A DNA stretch of 64,000 nt, taken from an uncultured Dysosmobacter sp. Lineage in GTDB: Bacteria; Bacillota; Clostridia; Oscillospirales; Oscillospiraceae. The DNA lies in contig CAKTOO010000001.1 in the NCBI GenBank assembly GCA_934590165.1, positions 62,001 to 126,000 on the forward strand, given 5' to 3'. This document shows, in pieces, positions 24,829 through 33,874 of the stretch. Each line of letters opens with the position of its first letter. Positions within the stretch are counted from its first letter, which is position 1. The notes under the pieces are model-generated. The model was given only the letters and a program-made list of their open reading frames with translations, was not told the origin of the DNA and searched no databases. Made by a program: the position numbers and the translations under genes.

Positions 24829-25536
24829 TTATTGGCCGTCCTTATAGTTGCGGCCAAACTTCAGGTCGTTGATGTTGATGCGGCGGGTGGGCTCGGACAC
24901 CTCCGGCTCCTCCCGGGCAAAGGGATCGCCCTCGGGATAGTCATCCGCCGGGGCGGGCTCCTCCGCGGGCTCCTCCGCAGGCTCCTCTGCCGCTTCCTCC
25001 GCATCCTGCTGGGCAAAGGCGGCCAGGACATTTTCCTCGATCTCCTGGGCCTTCTCCTCCGCGGCGGGAGGGGCGGACTGCTCCACCGGCAGCTGGGGCA
25101 GCTGGTCCAGATAAGCCAACTGCTGGTTGCAGATGTCCCGGCTGGAGGCGATGAACTTCGCCAGCTCCTGCTGGCCCTGGCGCAGGCGGTCCTCCGACTC
25201 GCCGATCTCCCGGCGCAGCTGGGCGATCTTTTCCTGGGCCTGGGCCTCCGCCTGGCTCATGATCTCGTCCCGCTTGGCCTCCGCCTCCCGGACGATGGAA
25301 TCCGCCATCTTCTGGGCGGTCAGCAGCGTGGCCCGCATGGAGTCCTCCGTGGCGCGGTAATCCTCCACCTTCTCCACCAGGACCTTCAGCTTGGCCTTCA
25401 GCGCGGCGTTCTCCTTATACAGCGCCGTGTAATCGTCGGTGAGCTCATCCAGGAACTCATCCACCATAGCCATATTGTAACCGCCCATGACCGCCTTGGT
25501 AAAGGCGTGGGTCGAAACTTCCTGCGGTGTCAGCAT
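24829..25536 (-). CDS. divIVA: DivIVA domain cell-division/polarity protein
   Basis: 235 residues. N-terminal lipid-binding DivIVA motif (LTPQEVSTHAFTKAVMGGYN), then a long coiled coil (about 35-140) and an acidic tail with repeated AEEP units and a conserved-looking end, INDLKFGRNYK. DivIVA binds negatively curved membrane at septa and poles. Placed right after sepF, the standard division cluster order in Firmicutes. The acidic repeats (about 175-200) are low complexity and probably vary between strains. Confidence 0.92.
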   Translation of the reverse strand: MLTPQEVSTHAFTKAVMGGYNMAMVDEFLDELTDDYTALYKENAALKAKLKVLVEKVEDYRATEDSMRATLLTAQKMADSIVREAEAKRDEIMSQAEAQAQEKIAQLRREIGESEDRLRQGQQELAKFIASSRDICNQQLAYLDQLPQLPVEQSAPPAAEEKAQEIEENVLAAFAQQDAEEAAEEPAEEPAEEPAPADDYPEGDPFAREEPEVSEPTRRININDLKFGRNYKDGQ

Positions 25537-25572
25537 AACGCAAAATCCCCCCTGTATGCTCTCTCTATTCTC

Positions 25573-26010
25573 TTAAAAATAGAGACCGTTGTTTTCCAGC
25601 TCGTCAATGAGGTCGCCCTCAATGTCCACGGAGTAGGGCGTGATCAGGTATGTATTGGCAGCCACCTTTTTGATCTTGCCCTCGCCGGCATAGGCCACGC
25701 CGGACAAAAAGTCGATGAGACGGCGGGCCACATCCTTGTTGGTGGATTCCAGGTTCAGCACCACGGTACGCTTGTCCTTCAGGTTGTCGGCGATCTCGGA
25801 GGCGTTTTCAAACCGCTCCGGCTTCACCAGCACCACCTTCAGCTGGGTGGTGGCGTGGATGTTCACCACCTTGTTGCGGCGGTCCTCCACCCGGGTCTTC
25901 CGGTCGTCAAAGGCAGGCTCCCGGCGGGGCGGCTCCTCGAAATCGTCAATCTCCTCATCCTCGTCCTCGTAAGGGTGGGTCCATTTTTTCAGTTCGTCAA
26001 TGATGCTCAT
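25573..26010 (-). CDS. sepF: Cell division protein SepF
   Basis: 145 residues from ATG 26010 (GAGGAGG upstream). SepF forms rings that bundle FtsZ and anchor it to the membrane. Visible: N-terminal amphipathic start MSIIDELKKW, an acidic linker (EDEDEEIDDFEEP), then the DUF552 core with VVLVKPERFENASEIADNLK, VVLNLESTNKDVARRLIDFLSG and KKVAANTYLITP. Between yggS and divIVA, same strand, short gaps. Confidence 0.95.
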   Translation of the reverse strand: MSIIDELKKWTHPYEDEDEEIDDFEEPPRREPAFDDRKTRVEDRRNKVVNIHATTQLKVVLVKPERFENASEIADNLKDKRTVVLNLESTNKDVARRLIDFLSGVAYAGEGKIKKVAANTYLITPYSVDIEGDLIDELENNGLYF

Positions 26011-26035
26011 GGCAAAGCCTCCTCGTTGGAGTGTT

Positions 26036-26731
26036 TCAGATATTGTAATTGCGGGCGCCAAAAATGGCGGTGCCCACCCGGACCATGGTGGCTCCACAGC
26101 GAATGGCGTCCATATAATCGCCGCTCATGCCCATGGAAAGACACTTTAATTCATTATGGAACAATTTCGTATTGATGTCAACATAAAGTGCCTGCACTTC
26201 CTGAAAATACCGCATATTGGCGTCCCGGTCCGCATCGGCGGGAGGGATGGTCATGAGTCCCCGCACCCGGACATGGGGCAGGGCCAGTGCCGCCTCCGCG
26301 GCGGCGGTCACCGCGTCCGGGTCAAAGCCGCTTTTGGCCTCCTCCCGGCCGATATTCACCTCCAGCAAAATGTCCTGGACCAGTTGCTCCTTGGCGGCCA
26401 CTTTTTCGATCTCCTCCAGCAGCTCCGTGGAGCCCACGGACTGGATGAGGGCCACCTTGCCCACCACCTGCTTCACCTTGTTGCGCTGGAGGTGGCCGAT
26501 AAAGTGCAGCGGCGCGCCGTCATAGGCGTTGTCCGCCAACTTGGCGGTCATCTCCTGGACGCGGTTCTCTCCCAGGGCGTCGATGCCGGCGGCAATGGCC
26601 TCCCGGCAGGCGGCGGCGTCATTCATTTTGCTGGCACCCACCAGGGTGATCTCCTCCGGAGACCGGCCCGTCTGGGCGCAGGCCTGGGCGATATTGGCCC
26701 GAACTTGGGCGATATTCTCTGCAATGGACAT
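26036..26731 (-). CDS. YggS/PLPBP family pyridoxal 5'-phosphate homeostasis protein
   Basis: 231 residues. Single alanine-racemase-like barrel that binds PLP but has no racemase domain. The PLP lysine is in VGASKMND; GENRVQE, HFIGHLQRNKVK, MGMSGDYMDAI and RVGTAIFGAR are all family signatures. The family keeps PLP and amino-acid pools in balance. It precedes sepF, the ylmE-ylmF pairing known from many Gram-positives. Confidence 0.95.
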   Translation of the reverse strand: MSIAENIAQVRANIAQACAQTGRSPEEITLVGASKMNDAAACREAIAAGIDALGENRVQEMTAKLADNAYDGAPLHFIGHLQRNKVKQVVGKVALIQSVGSTELLEEIEKVAAKEQLVQDILLEVNIGREEAKSGFDPDAVTAAAEAALALPHVRVRGLMTIPPADADRDANMRYFQEVQALYVDINTKLFHNELKCLSMGMSGDYMDAIRCGATMVRVGTAIFGARNYNI

Positions 26732-26760
26732 GGCTCTTACTTCCTTTTATTGATTTCTCT

Positions 26761-28020
26761 TTATCCCACGACTTTTCCGTCGTACAGGTCTTTGGCGCTG
26801 ATGATGATCTCGTCACCGGGGCGGAGCCGCAGGCTCTCCTGGTCGGAGGCCGCCGTGGACCGCACCAGCACAAAGCCGTCGCCGCTGTACAGCACCTCCA
26901 CCGGCTTGAAGCGGGCTTCCATGCCCACCACGCAGTAGACACCCAGGCTCTCCACCGTGGTGCGGTTCCCCTCCTGGTCCACCTTGGTGTTGGCGGCCCG
27001 AAGGGCCTCATTGGGGACCCGAATACCGGCAACGGTCCGCCAGATAAGCCGAGCGCTCTGCCGGCGCAGCAGCGTCACCTGGGCCATGTTGTACTCGCCC
27101 CGGAAGGTCACCACCACCCGGCCCTGCTCCTCCGGCCCCACGGCGTACAGCGTGACCGCCTGGTCCTGCTCCACGCCCTTGGCGAAGCGCAGCGTCATGG
27201 TGCCGCCGCTGTTCTGGATGGCCTCGGCCTGGTCGGTGGACATGGTAACGGCGTAATACCAGCTGTCCCCCAGAATGAGCCTTCCCGTCTGAGAGGTGAG
27301 CGTTTCATCCGCCTGAACGGCGTTGAGCTGGGAGGGCGTCATATCCGCCAGCAGCTCCGGTGTCAAAACGGTCTCGTAGCCGTCTACCACGGCGGAGTAC
27401 ACACCGGACGCCGGCGCCTTGATGGCCCGGACGGAGGAGGCCGCCTGGGCCTTCAGCTCCTTCAGCTGGCTCTGGAGCTCCGCAATCTGGCCGGACAGGT
27501 CCTCCGTGTCGGAATAGGTGTAATCCCGCTTCAGCACCAGGGACCGAAGCTCCGTCTCATGCTCCTCGGCGTTGTCCAGCCGTCCAGCCGCCAGCTCCGC
27601 GCGGTAATCCAGGAGGCTGCGCATGATCTGGGCGTCCAGCTTCAGCGACACCTCGGACCCAAAAGACGCCTCCTGGGCAAATTGCAGCTGCTCGATGCGG
27701 CTCGACAGCTCGTCGATCTCCTGCTGCCGGTCCAAAGAGGCCTGGTCCGCGTACACCAGGGCCACGGTGCCGCCGGCGCTGACCTTTTCCCCCTCCGACC
27801 GCTGCAGGCGCAGCAGGCCGCTGGCCTCATCCGCCAGCACCTGTTCCTGGCGCACCACATAGCCGGAAAGGTCCATGCCCTCCTCCACCTGGTAATTGTA
27901 CGCCAGGGTGGTGGTCAGCGGGTCGTCGAGATATTGCAGGCCCTGGATGGCAAAATAGGCCAGGACGCCCAGCGTCACCGCCAGCAGCAAGCATTTTGTA
28001 CCGAAAGAGCTGTTTTTCAT
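26761..28020 (-). CDS. HlyD-like membrane-fusion (adaptor) protein in division cluster
   Basis: 419 residues. One N-terminal membrane anchor (about 8-26), then a biotinyl-lipoyl-like half (EEGMDLSGYVVRQEQVLAD), a coiled-coil hairpin (about 95-200, rich in E/Q/L), the returning lipoyl half (IKAPASGVYSAVVDGYE) and a C-terminal beta-rich region. This is the HlyD-type protein found upstream of yggS-sepF in Clostridia. No transporter partner is next to it, so a cell-envelope role in division is as likely as export. Confidence 0.8.
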   Translation of the reverse strand: MKNSSFGTKCLLLAVTLGVLAYFAIQGLQYLDDPLTTTLAYNYQVEEGMDLSGYVVRQEQVLADEASGLLRLQRSEGEKVSAGGTVALVYADQASLDRQQEIDELSSRIEQLQFAQEASFGSEVSLKLDAQIMRSLLDYRAELAAGRLDNAEEHETELRSLVLKRDYTYSDTEDLSGQIAELQSQLKELKAQAASSVRAIKAPASGVYSAVVDGYETVLTPELLADMTPSQLNAVQADETLTSQTGRLILGDSWYYAVTMSTDQAEAIQNSGGTMTLRFAKGVEQDQAVTLYAVGPEEQGRVVVTFRGEYNMAQVTLLRRQSARLIWRTVAGIRVPNEALRAANTKVDQEGNRTTVESLGVYCVVGMEARFKPVEVLYSGDGFVLVRSTAASDQESLRLRPGDEIIISAKDLYDGKVVG

Positions 28021-28065
28021 CTGGAAATTACCTCGTAGCGCCGCCGGACAACTTCCGGAGCGCGG

Positions 28066-28296
28066 TCATGGATTGTCCTCCGCCAGGTCCACCGGCCGCG
28101 CCGGCGCGATGGTGGAGACGGCGTGCTTGTAGACGACCTGCTGTTTGCCGTCGGAGTCCAGCACCACCACAAAGGCGTCAAAGCCGGTGATGACGCCCCG
28201 CATCTGGAAGCCGTTCATCAAAAACAGCGTCACCGGCACCGACTCCCGCCGAGCCCGCAGCAAAAAGAGGTCCTGTAAATTCGCTTTTGTCACCAT
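28066..28296 (-). CDS. hfq: RNA chaperone Hfq
   Basis: 76 residues from ATG 28296 (AAAGGAGC upstream). Sm-like hexamer that pairs small RNAs with mRNAs. Sm1 is seen in [20 protein letters not shown], and Sm2 in YKHAVSTI, the Hfq-specific KH signature. Follows miaA on the same strand, the common miaA-hfq order. Confidence 0.96.
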   Translation of the reverse strand: MVTKANLQDLFLLRARRESVPVTLFLMNGFQMRGVITGFDAFVVVLDSDGKQQVVYKHAVSTIAPARPVDLAEDNP

Positions 28297-28361
28297 GGTA
28301 TGTCCGCTCCTTTTTTTCTGTTTGGGTCGGACGTTTTCCATGTTTTTCCGTCCGCCTGGGG

Positions 28362-29306
28362 TTAGGATACCCCCGCGGCCGTCAGGATTTCCGTCGAAAC
28401 CTGTAAGGCCCGGCCAAAATCCCGTTCTTTTTCCCATTCGATCCAGTGGATGTCCGGATTCCGCCGCAGCCAGGTCAGCTGGCGCTTGGCGTACTGCCGG
28501 GAGCGGAGCTTCACCTCCGCGATGGCCTCCGCCTCCGTGGCGGTCCCCTCCAGCACCCCCAGAAACTCCTTGTAGCCGATGGCTTGGAGGGCCGTGGCGT
28601 CCCGGGGCAGACCGCTTTCCAGCAGCCCCTTTACCTCGCCCAGAAGTCCTTCCTCCACCATGAGGTCCACCCGCCGGTCAATGAGGGCCTTCATGTCCTC
28701 CCGGTCCGCGAACCGCAATCCCAGCCACACGGCGTCGTACCGGGGCGGCAGCGTCTTCGTCTCCTCATTGTGGGCGGTGATGGTCTTTCCCGTCTCCAGC
28801 CACACCTCCAAGGCCCGGAGGATGCGCTTTTCGTCGGCGGGATGGAGCCGCTCCGCAGCGACGGGGTCCACCTGCCGCAGCTCCGTAAGCAGCGGCCCGA
28901 TGCCCTCCGCCTCCAGGCGCTTTTGCAGCATGGCCCGCACGGCGCCGCCGGCGTGGCCGCCGGCAAAGCCGTGGCCCCGGACCACCGCGTCCAGCCACAG
29001 CCCCGTGCCGCCCACTAAGACAGGCAGCTTTCCCCGGGACAGGATATCGTCGATGATGGGGATAGCGCTTTCGGCGTACCGGGCGGCGGACCACTGCTCC
29101 GCCGGGTCCGCCACGGCCACCATATGGTGGGGCACGCCGTCCATCTCCGCTTTTGTGGGGGCGGCGGTGCCGATGGTCATCCCCTTATAGATCTGCATGG
29201 AATCAGCGGAGACCACCTCGCCGTCAAACCGCTTTGCAAGCAGGACCCCCAGGGTGGTTTTTCCGCAGGCGGTGGGTCCCACCACACAGACGACCTTCGG
29301 TGCCAT
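28362..29306 (-). CDS. miaA: tRNA dimethylallyltransferase
   Basis: 314 residues from ATG 29306, chosen because AGGAGG sits 6 bases away; a longer in-frame extension has no ribosome site and runs back into repeat-derived DNA. Adds dimethylallyl to A37 of tRNAs reading UNN codons. P-loop GPTACGKTT, then [27 protein letters not shown] and [15 protein letters not shown]. The product is the substrate of MiaB, encoded at 38314-39729. Confidence 0.96.
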   Translation of the reverse strand: MAPKVVCVVGPTACGKTTLGVLLAKRFDGEVVSADSMQIYKGMTIGTAAPTKAEMDGVPHHMVAVADPAEQWSAARYAESAIPIIDDILSRGKLPVLVGGTGLWLDAVVRGHGFAGGHAGGAVRAMLQKRLEAEGIGPLLTELRQVDPVAAERLHPADEKRILRALEVWLETGKTITAHNEETKTLPPRYDAVWLGLRFADREDMKALIDRRVDLMVEEGLLGEVKGLLESGLPRDATALQAIGYKEFLGVLEGTATEAEAIAEVKLRSRQYAKRQLTWLRRNPDIHWIEWEKERDFGRALQVSTEILTAAGVS

Positions 29307-29334
29307 GGCCATCCTCCTTTCCAAATCAATAGGT

Positions 29335-29520
29335 CTATGCCAGCGCCTGGGCCTTTTCGCAGGCTTCGGCCATGATCTTCTCCGCCCTTTCCGGCGCGAA
29401 GTCCAGGCCGTACTGCCGGATGCCGAAGCGCTCTCACAACTGCCGCCAGAACTCCACGCCCAGGTTTTTCTCCGCCTCGGGCCCCCGCAGCCGCCGGGCA
29501 TCCGGCCTCTCAAGCCCGCT
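29335..29520 (-). pseudogene. 3' remnant of an unrecognised gene, with in-frame stop
   Basis: Leftward frame reading GPEAEKNLGVEFWRQL, stop (TGA at 29434-29436), then ERFGIRQYGLDFAPERAE and on to TAG at 29335-29337. Codon use and protein-like composition on both sides of the stop suggest a decayed coding sequence. Its 5' part merges into the displaced mutL end. I do not recognise the family. Confidence 0.5.
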
Positions 29521-29753
29521 TGAACATTTTCTCCAGCTCATACTTCGTGAGCTTTACCGCCACCGGGCGGCTCCGCGGCCTTTGCCGCGTCAAGTGTTTT
29601 GCCTTAGGCAAAACCTTGAAATCGGCCGAATTCACTTCGGACGATTTGCGTTCAATTCCGGGGCCCCCGCAGCCGCCGGGCATCCGGTCTCTCAGGCCCG
29701 CTTGAACATTTTCTCCAGCTCATACTTCGTGAGCTTTACCGCCACCGGGCGGC
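29479..29753. repeat. Duplicated mutL 3' end flanking a triple-hairpin insert
   Basis: 93-bp direct repeat: copy 1 at 29479-29571, copy 2 at 29661-29753 (about two mismatches). Copy 2 is the real end of mutL, coding RPVAVKLTKYELEKMFKRA; copy 1 is a displaced duplicate. The 89 bases between form three adjacent hairpins: CGCGGC-cttt-GCCGCG (29574-29589), TCAAG-t-GTTTTGCC-tta-GGCAAAAC-CTTGA (29590-29619), and AATCG-g-CCGAA-ttcac-TTCGG-a-CGATT (29620-29646). Confidence 0.9.
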
Positions 29754-31668
29754 CGTGGGGACAGTACTTGACCTCCCCGCTCTGGACCTTGTCCACCAGC
29801 ACCCGCAGTTCCGCCGGGTCGCTGGTCCAGCCGCCCTTGATGGCGGCCTTGCAGGCCATGGTGTGCAGAAGGCCCTCCCGCTTTTCAGCGGGGGAGCGAC
29901 CGGTCCGCAGCTTTTCCGCGAACTCCTCCAGCGTGGCGGCGGTGTCCGCCGCGTCAATGTCCGCCGGGACCTCCCGCACCAAGATGGTGCCGTCGCCGAA
30001 ATCCTCACAGGCAAAGCCGAACTGCTCCAGCGCCTCGCGGTTTTCCAGCAACAGCGCCGCGTCCTCCCGGCCCAGCTCCGCCGCCACGGGCTGGAGCAGC
30101 GTCTGGCGCATGGGCGGCTCCTGGGCGGCCTTCAGCCGGTCAAAGTTCATCCGCTCGTGGGCGGCGTGCTTGTCGATGAGCCATACGCAGCCGTCTTCGC
30201 TCTCACAGACGATGTAGGTATGGAGAACCTCCCCGGCGATGCGCCAGGGCGCCTCCTTCGGCGGTTCGATGGTCTGCTGCTCCGGCAGGTCCAACGTCTG
30301 CTGCCGGGGGATAGCCGGTACAAAGGGCCGCGGCATTTTTTCCGCTTTCTCCCGTTCCGGTGCTTCCACTTTCCTGGGCGGCTCCGCCACAGAGGCGGGC
30401 GGCTTGCCAATAGACACCTTTTCCACAGGCCGGAAGGCCGCCCGGTAGGGCTGCTTTTCCGGGGCGCTGTCAGCCACCCGCGTCATCCGCCCCAGCGTTT
30501 CACTGTCAAAGACGGGTCGGGCAGGCGCCGCCGGCCGGGGCTGGGGCTGCGGCGGAGCGGCGGGCTTGGGGCTGGGCGCCTCCACCCGCTGGCGGAAGCC
30601 CTTGGCGTCCATGGACTGGAAAAAGTCCTGCCGGGGATTCACCGTTTCCCCCGCCGGCTTGGACGCCGGGGCGGGCGCGCCGTCCCGGTCTAGGCAGTCC
30701 AGCACCGTGTGGTACACGGCGTCGAACACCTCCCGCTCCCGGGCGAACTTCACTTGGGTCTTGGCGGGGTGCACGTTCACATCCACCGCCGTCACTGGCA
30801 GTGTGACGGACAGCACGCAGCCGGGGAACTTCCCCTTCATGATCTGGTTGCGGTAGCCCTCTTCCAGGGCCGCCGTCAGCAGCTGGGACTTGATGAACCG
30901 GCCGTTGACGAAAAACACCTGCATGGATCGGGAGCCCCGGCCCAGCAAAGGCTTGGTGACAAAGCCGGACACAGCCGCCTCGCCGCCCCGGCCCTCCACC
31001 GGTACCAGGCTCCGGGCAAACTCCCGGCCCAGAGCCGCGTAAATGGCGGAATCCAGCCTGCCGTCGCCGGGGGTATGGAGGGCCTCGGTGCCGTCCTTGA
31101 TAAACTTAAAGGAAATGTCGGGATGGGACAGGGCCAGATGCTGCATGAGGCCGCTGACCGCCGCCGTCTCGGCGCTGTCCTTCCGCATGAATTTTAACCG
31201 GGCCGGGGTGTTGTAAAACAAGTCCCGGACGATGATGGTGGTGCCCTCCGGAGCGCCGGCCTCCTCCACGGTTCCGGCAACGCCGCCCTCCAGGTGAAGG
31301 CGGGCGCCCAGGTCCGTGCCGGGGCGGCGGGTGAGGATGTCCACCCGGCCGACGGCGGAGATGGCCGCCAGGGCCTCTCCCCGGAAGCCCAGGGTGCCGA
31401 TCTTGCCCAAATCCTCCTCGCAGCGGAGCTTGCTGGTGGCATGGCGCAAAAAGGCGGTGGGCAGCTCCTCCGGCGCGATGCCGCAGCCGTTGTCCGTCAC
31501 CCGGATAAGGCCCATGCCGCCCCGCTGGATCTCCACCACCACGGCGGAGGCCCCGGCGTCGATGGTGTTTTCCACCAGCTCTTTCACCACGCTGGCAGGC
31601 CGTTCCACCACTTCGCCGGCGGCGATGAGGTCCGCCACATGGGCATCTAATTGTTGGATGTGAGGCAT
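29692..31668 (-). CDS. mutL: DNA mismatch repair protein MutL
   Basis: 658 residues. Mismatch-repair mediator; the N-terminal GHKL ATPase has KELVENTIDAGAS, DNGCGI and GFRGEALAAI. A Pro/Ala-rich linker spans about 330-460. The C-terminal dimerisation/endonuclease domain shows IDKHAAHERMNF, ACKAAIKGG and a late CPHGRPVAVKL motif. The last 19 codons lie in a 93-bp duplication but the frame is intact. Four genes downstream of mutS, separated by three membrane-protein genes. Confidence 0.96.
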   Translation of the reverse strand: MPHIQQLDAHVADLIAAGEVVERPASVVKELVENTIDAGASAVVVEIQRGGMGLIRVTDNGCGIAPEELPTAFLRHATSKLRCEEDLGKIGTLGFRGEALAAISAVGRVDILTRRPGTDLGARLHLEGGVAGTVEEAGAPEGTTIIVRDLFYNTPARLKFMRKDSAETAAVSGLMQHLALSHPDISFKFIKDGTEALHTPGDGRLDSAIYAALGREFARSLVPVEGRGGEAAVSGFVTKPLLGRGSRSMQVFFVNGRFIKSQLLTAALEEGYRNQIMKGKFPGCVLSVTLPVTAVDVNVHPAKTQVKFAREREVFDAVYHTVLDCLDRDGAPAPASKPAGETVNPRQDFFQSMDAKGFRQRVEAPSPKPAAPPQPQPRPAAPARPVFDSETLGRMTRVADSAPEKQPYRAAFRPVEKVSIGKPPASVAEPPRKVEAPEREKAEKMPRPFVPAIPRQQTLDLPEQQTIEPPKEAPWRIAGEVLHTYIVCESEDGCVWLIDKHAAHERMNFDRLKAAQEPPMRQTLLQPVAAELGREDAALLLENREALEQFGFACEDFGDGTILVREVPADIDAADTAATLEEFAEKLRTGRSPAEKREGLLHTMACKAAIKGGWTSDPAELRVLVDKVQSGEVKYCPHGRPVAVKLTKYELEKMFKRA

Positions 31669-31696
31669 ATCGTTCTTCCTTTCGCAACGGGGCCTT

Positions 31697-32608
31697 TTAC
31701 AGCAGCAGGGCCGCCACCAATGGGATGGTGACGATGGACGCCAGGGTGGTCATGAAGGTGATCTGCGCCATGGCCTCGCTGTCGCCGCCGTAAGCCATGC
31801 ACAGCAGGGTGCCGTTGATGGCGGTGGGCATAGCCATCTGGGTGACGGCAATGCCCATGACCATGGGGTCAATGGCCAAATTCCGCAGCACCAGCCACAG
31901 CGCCGCCGGCATCACCAGCAGGCGCACCACAGACAGCACGTACACCCGGACTCCGCCCAGCATCCGCTTCATAGGCAGTCCCGCCAGCAAAGAACCCACC
32001 AGCACCAGGGCCAGGGGCACCGTCAGGCCGCCCACAAAGTCCAGCATCTCGCCGATGAGGGCGGGCGGCCGCAGGCGGGCCAGCGCCAGAAACAAAGCCA
32101 GGACGGAGGCGCAGGTACAGGGGGAGACCACCTGCTTCCAGTGGAAGCGGGCGCCGCCGCCCAGCATCAGCGGTCCCAGGGTAAAAGTCAGCAAATTGAA
32201 GGGCAGGGCCAGGACGGCGGCATAGAACATGGCCCCCTGGCCGAACAGAGCCACCGCCACGGGGTAGCCGATATAGCCCACGTTGGGAAAGCCCATGGTG
32301 TAGCGCCACACGCCCTGTTGGCCCGGCGTGCCGCCGACGACGCGGGGCACCGCCAGGATGAACAGCAGCTCCACCCCGTAGAAAATGACGCTGACTTTTA
32401 AAACGGACAAGACCTCCCCCAGGGCCGGCAGGGTCTCTCCGGTGAGGACGGAGGCGACGATGAGGGCGGGGGTGGTGAAGTTCAGCAGCAGCTGAGAGAT
32501 CTTTTCGTTGGCATGGCTGTCCAAAAAGTCCATGCGGTTGGCCGCGAAGCCCACGATGATGGCGGCCAGGATCACCAGCATCTGGCTGAAGGTATCAAAA
32601 AAACTCAT
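31697..32608 (-). CDS. AEC family (auxin efflux carrier-like) transporter
   Basis: 303 residues with about ten hydrophobic segments, pseudo-symmetric in two halves. AEC-type features include N-terminal GFAANRMDFL, NFTTPALIVASVL, FPNVGYIGYPVA and late AMPTAINGTLLCMAYGGD. Members move organic acids or amino-acid-like anions by facilitated or secondary transport; the substrate here cannot be told. Inside the mutS-mutL run. Confidence 0.88.
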   Translation of the reverse strand: MSFFDTFSQMLVILAAIIVGFAANRMDFLDSHANEKISQLLLNFTTPALIVASVLTGETLPALGEVLSVLKVSVIFYGVELLFILAVPRVVGGTPGQQGVWRYTMGFPNVGYIGYPVAVALFGQGAMFYAAVLALPFNLLTFTLGPLMLGGGARFHWKQVVSPCTCASVLALFLALARLRPPALIGEMLDFVGGLTVPLALVLVGSLLAGLPMKRMLGGVRVYVLSVVRLLVMPAALWLVLRNLAIDPMVMGIAVTQMAMPTAINGTLLCMAYGGDSEAMAQITFMTTLASIVTIPLVAALLL

Positions 32609-32632
32609 AGGGTCCGGTCTTTCTCTTTCTTG

Positions 32633-33133
32633 TCAGGATTCCTTTTGCGGCAGGCGGGCGCCGTAGCCCATGGTCTCCACCAGCTCCCGCAGCAGCCGGT
32701 CGGAGGTCTCCGCCTCCTGGCCGGAACGCAGGGAGCGGAGCACCCGGTTTTTGCCGCTGGTCTCAATGTTGACGGTCAGTCCCCCGTCGGCGGTGCCCAG
32801 AGCGCTGCGGTTGGCCCAGCAGTGGACCATTTTGACGGTTCCCAGGGGAATCACATCCTCCCCGATGGTCAGGCTGTCCCCTGTCAGCGTCCAGCGGACG
32901 CGGCCGTTCTCCTTTTCCCGAAAAAACAGCCGGCTCACCGCCGGATACAGCACCCACCACAAAACCAGCGCCAGCACGGCGGTGGAAATTTGCAGCATGA
33001 GGCCGTGAACCCCCCGCCGCACCATCAGCTTCACCGCGGGCCACACCACCAGCAGGGCCAGGACGGCGGTGGCCGCCGCCGCAGGCAGGCGGCGCTTCCA
33101 GCCACCGTTTTCCAAAATCAATTCACCTGTCAT
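32633..33133 (-). CDS. Small membrane protein, PH-like C-terminal domain
   Basis: 166 residues from ATG 33133 (AAAGGAGTAGC upstream). Two hydrophobic segments (about 15-35 and 43-65), then a soluble part with beta-strand pattern (VRWTLTGDSLTIGEDVIPLG, NIETSGKNRVLRSL) reminiscent of bacterial PH/YcxB-like domains. Start lies within 12 bases of the preceding stop, so it is coupled to the CPBP gene. Function unknown. Confidence 0.65.
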   Translation of the reverse strand: MTGELILENGGWKRRLPAAAATAVLALLVVWPAVKLMVRRGVHGLMLQISTAVLALVLWWVLYPAVSRLFFREKENGRVRWTLTGDSLTIGEDVIPLGTVKMVHCWANRSALGTADGGLTVNIETSGKNRVLRSLRSGQEAETSDRLLRELVETMGYGARLPQKES

Positions 33134-33144
33134 AGCTACTCCTT

Positions 33145-33852
33145 TCAGGCCATGGCCCAGACGCTGAGGGCATTGGCCAGGGCGTGCAGGGCGATGGAAG
33201 TCCACAGCGTGCCGCTGCGGTCATAGACCCAGGCCAGCACCGCGCCCGGCACCAGATATTGCAGCATCAGAAGGAAATACGTCACATCCTGGTGCACCAC
33301 CGCGAACTGCCACACGTGCAGCAGGGCGAACAGGCCGCAGGAGACCACGTAGGCCACCGGCCGGCTCTTTCCCTTCAGGTTGCCGAACACCAGTCCCCGG
33401 AACAGCGTCTCCTCCACAAAGGGCGCCAAAAACACCACGATGAGCAGCGTCATGTGGGGCGCGTCACTCATCTGGGCGGAGATGGCGGTGTCATTGAGGT
33501 TGGTGCGGTTCACCATCACCAGGTTTGTCAACCGGTAGGCCAGCTCATTGAGGCCGTACAGCCCCACCAGCCCCACCAGCAGCGTCTGGCAGGCGACCCC
33601 CAGGTTATCCGCCAGATTCCGGCAGGTCCTGGCCAGGAATTTGTGGAAGATCAGGAGCGTTACCGCGAACAGCACGTAATAGTAAATGACGTTTTGCAGG
33701 GCCTGGGAGATGGTCACATCCAGCAGCAGCTCCGCCAGGCGAAACAGCCGCCCCGTCACAAAGGGCAGCACCACCAGGTAGATCACGAAAAACACGGTGC
33801 CGGCGACCTGCTCGCCGGGGGTCATATAAGGGCTTGTCTTTTTCTTTGCCAT
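33145..33852 (-). CDS. CPBP family intramembrane metalloprotease
   Basis: 235 residues, about seven hydrophobic segments. The Abi/CPBP motifs are clear: EETLFRGLVFG (motif 1, glutamates), FALLHVW (motif 2, His) and HALANALSVW (motif 3, His). Members cleave proteins within membranes or act in bacteriocin immunity; no target is evident. Directly downstream of mutS. Confidence 0.9.
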   Translation of the reverse strand: MAKKKTSPYMTPGEQVAGTVFFVIYLVVLPFVTGRLFRLAELLLDVTISQALQNVIYYYVLFAVTLLIFHKFLARTCRNLADNLGVACQTLLVGLVGLYGLNELAYRLTNLVMVNRTNLNDTAISAQMSDAPHMTLLIVVFLAPFVEETLFRGLVFGNLKGKSRPVAYVVSCGLFALLHVWQFAVVHQDVTYFLLMLQYLVPGAVLAWVYDRSGTLWTSIALHALANALSVWAMA

Positions 33853-33874
33853 TGGTTTTCCTCGTCAGAAACAA

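Noticed and set aside
29306..29513. N-terminal extension of MiaA of about 70 residues.
   Set aside because: It is Arg/Trp/Ser-rich, runs into the duplicated mutL end, lacks a ribosome site, and the start at 29306 has an ideal AGGAGG and begins at the P-loop domain.
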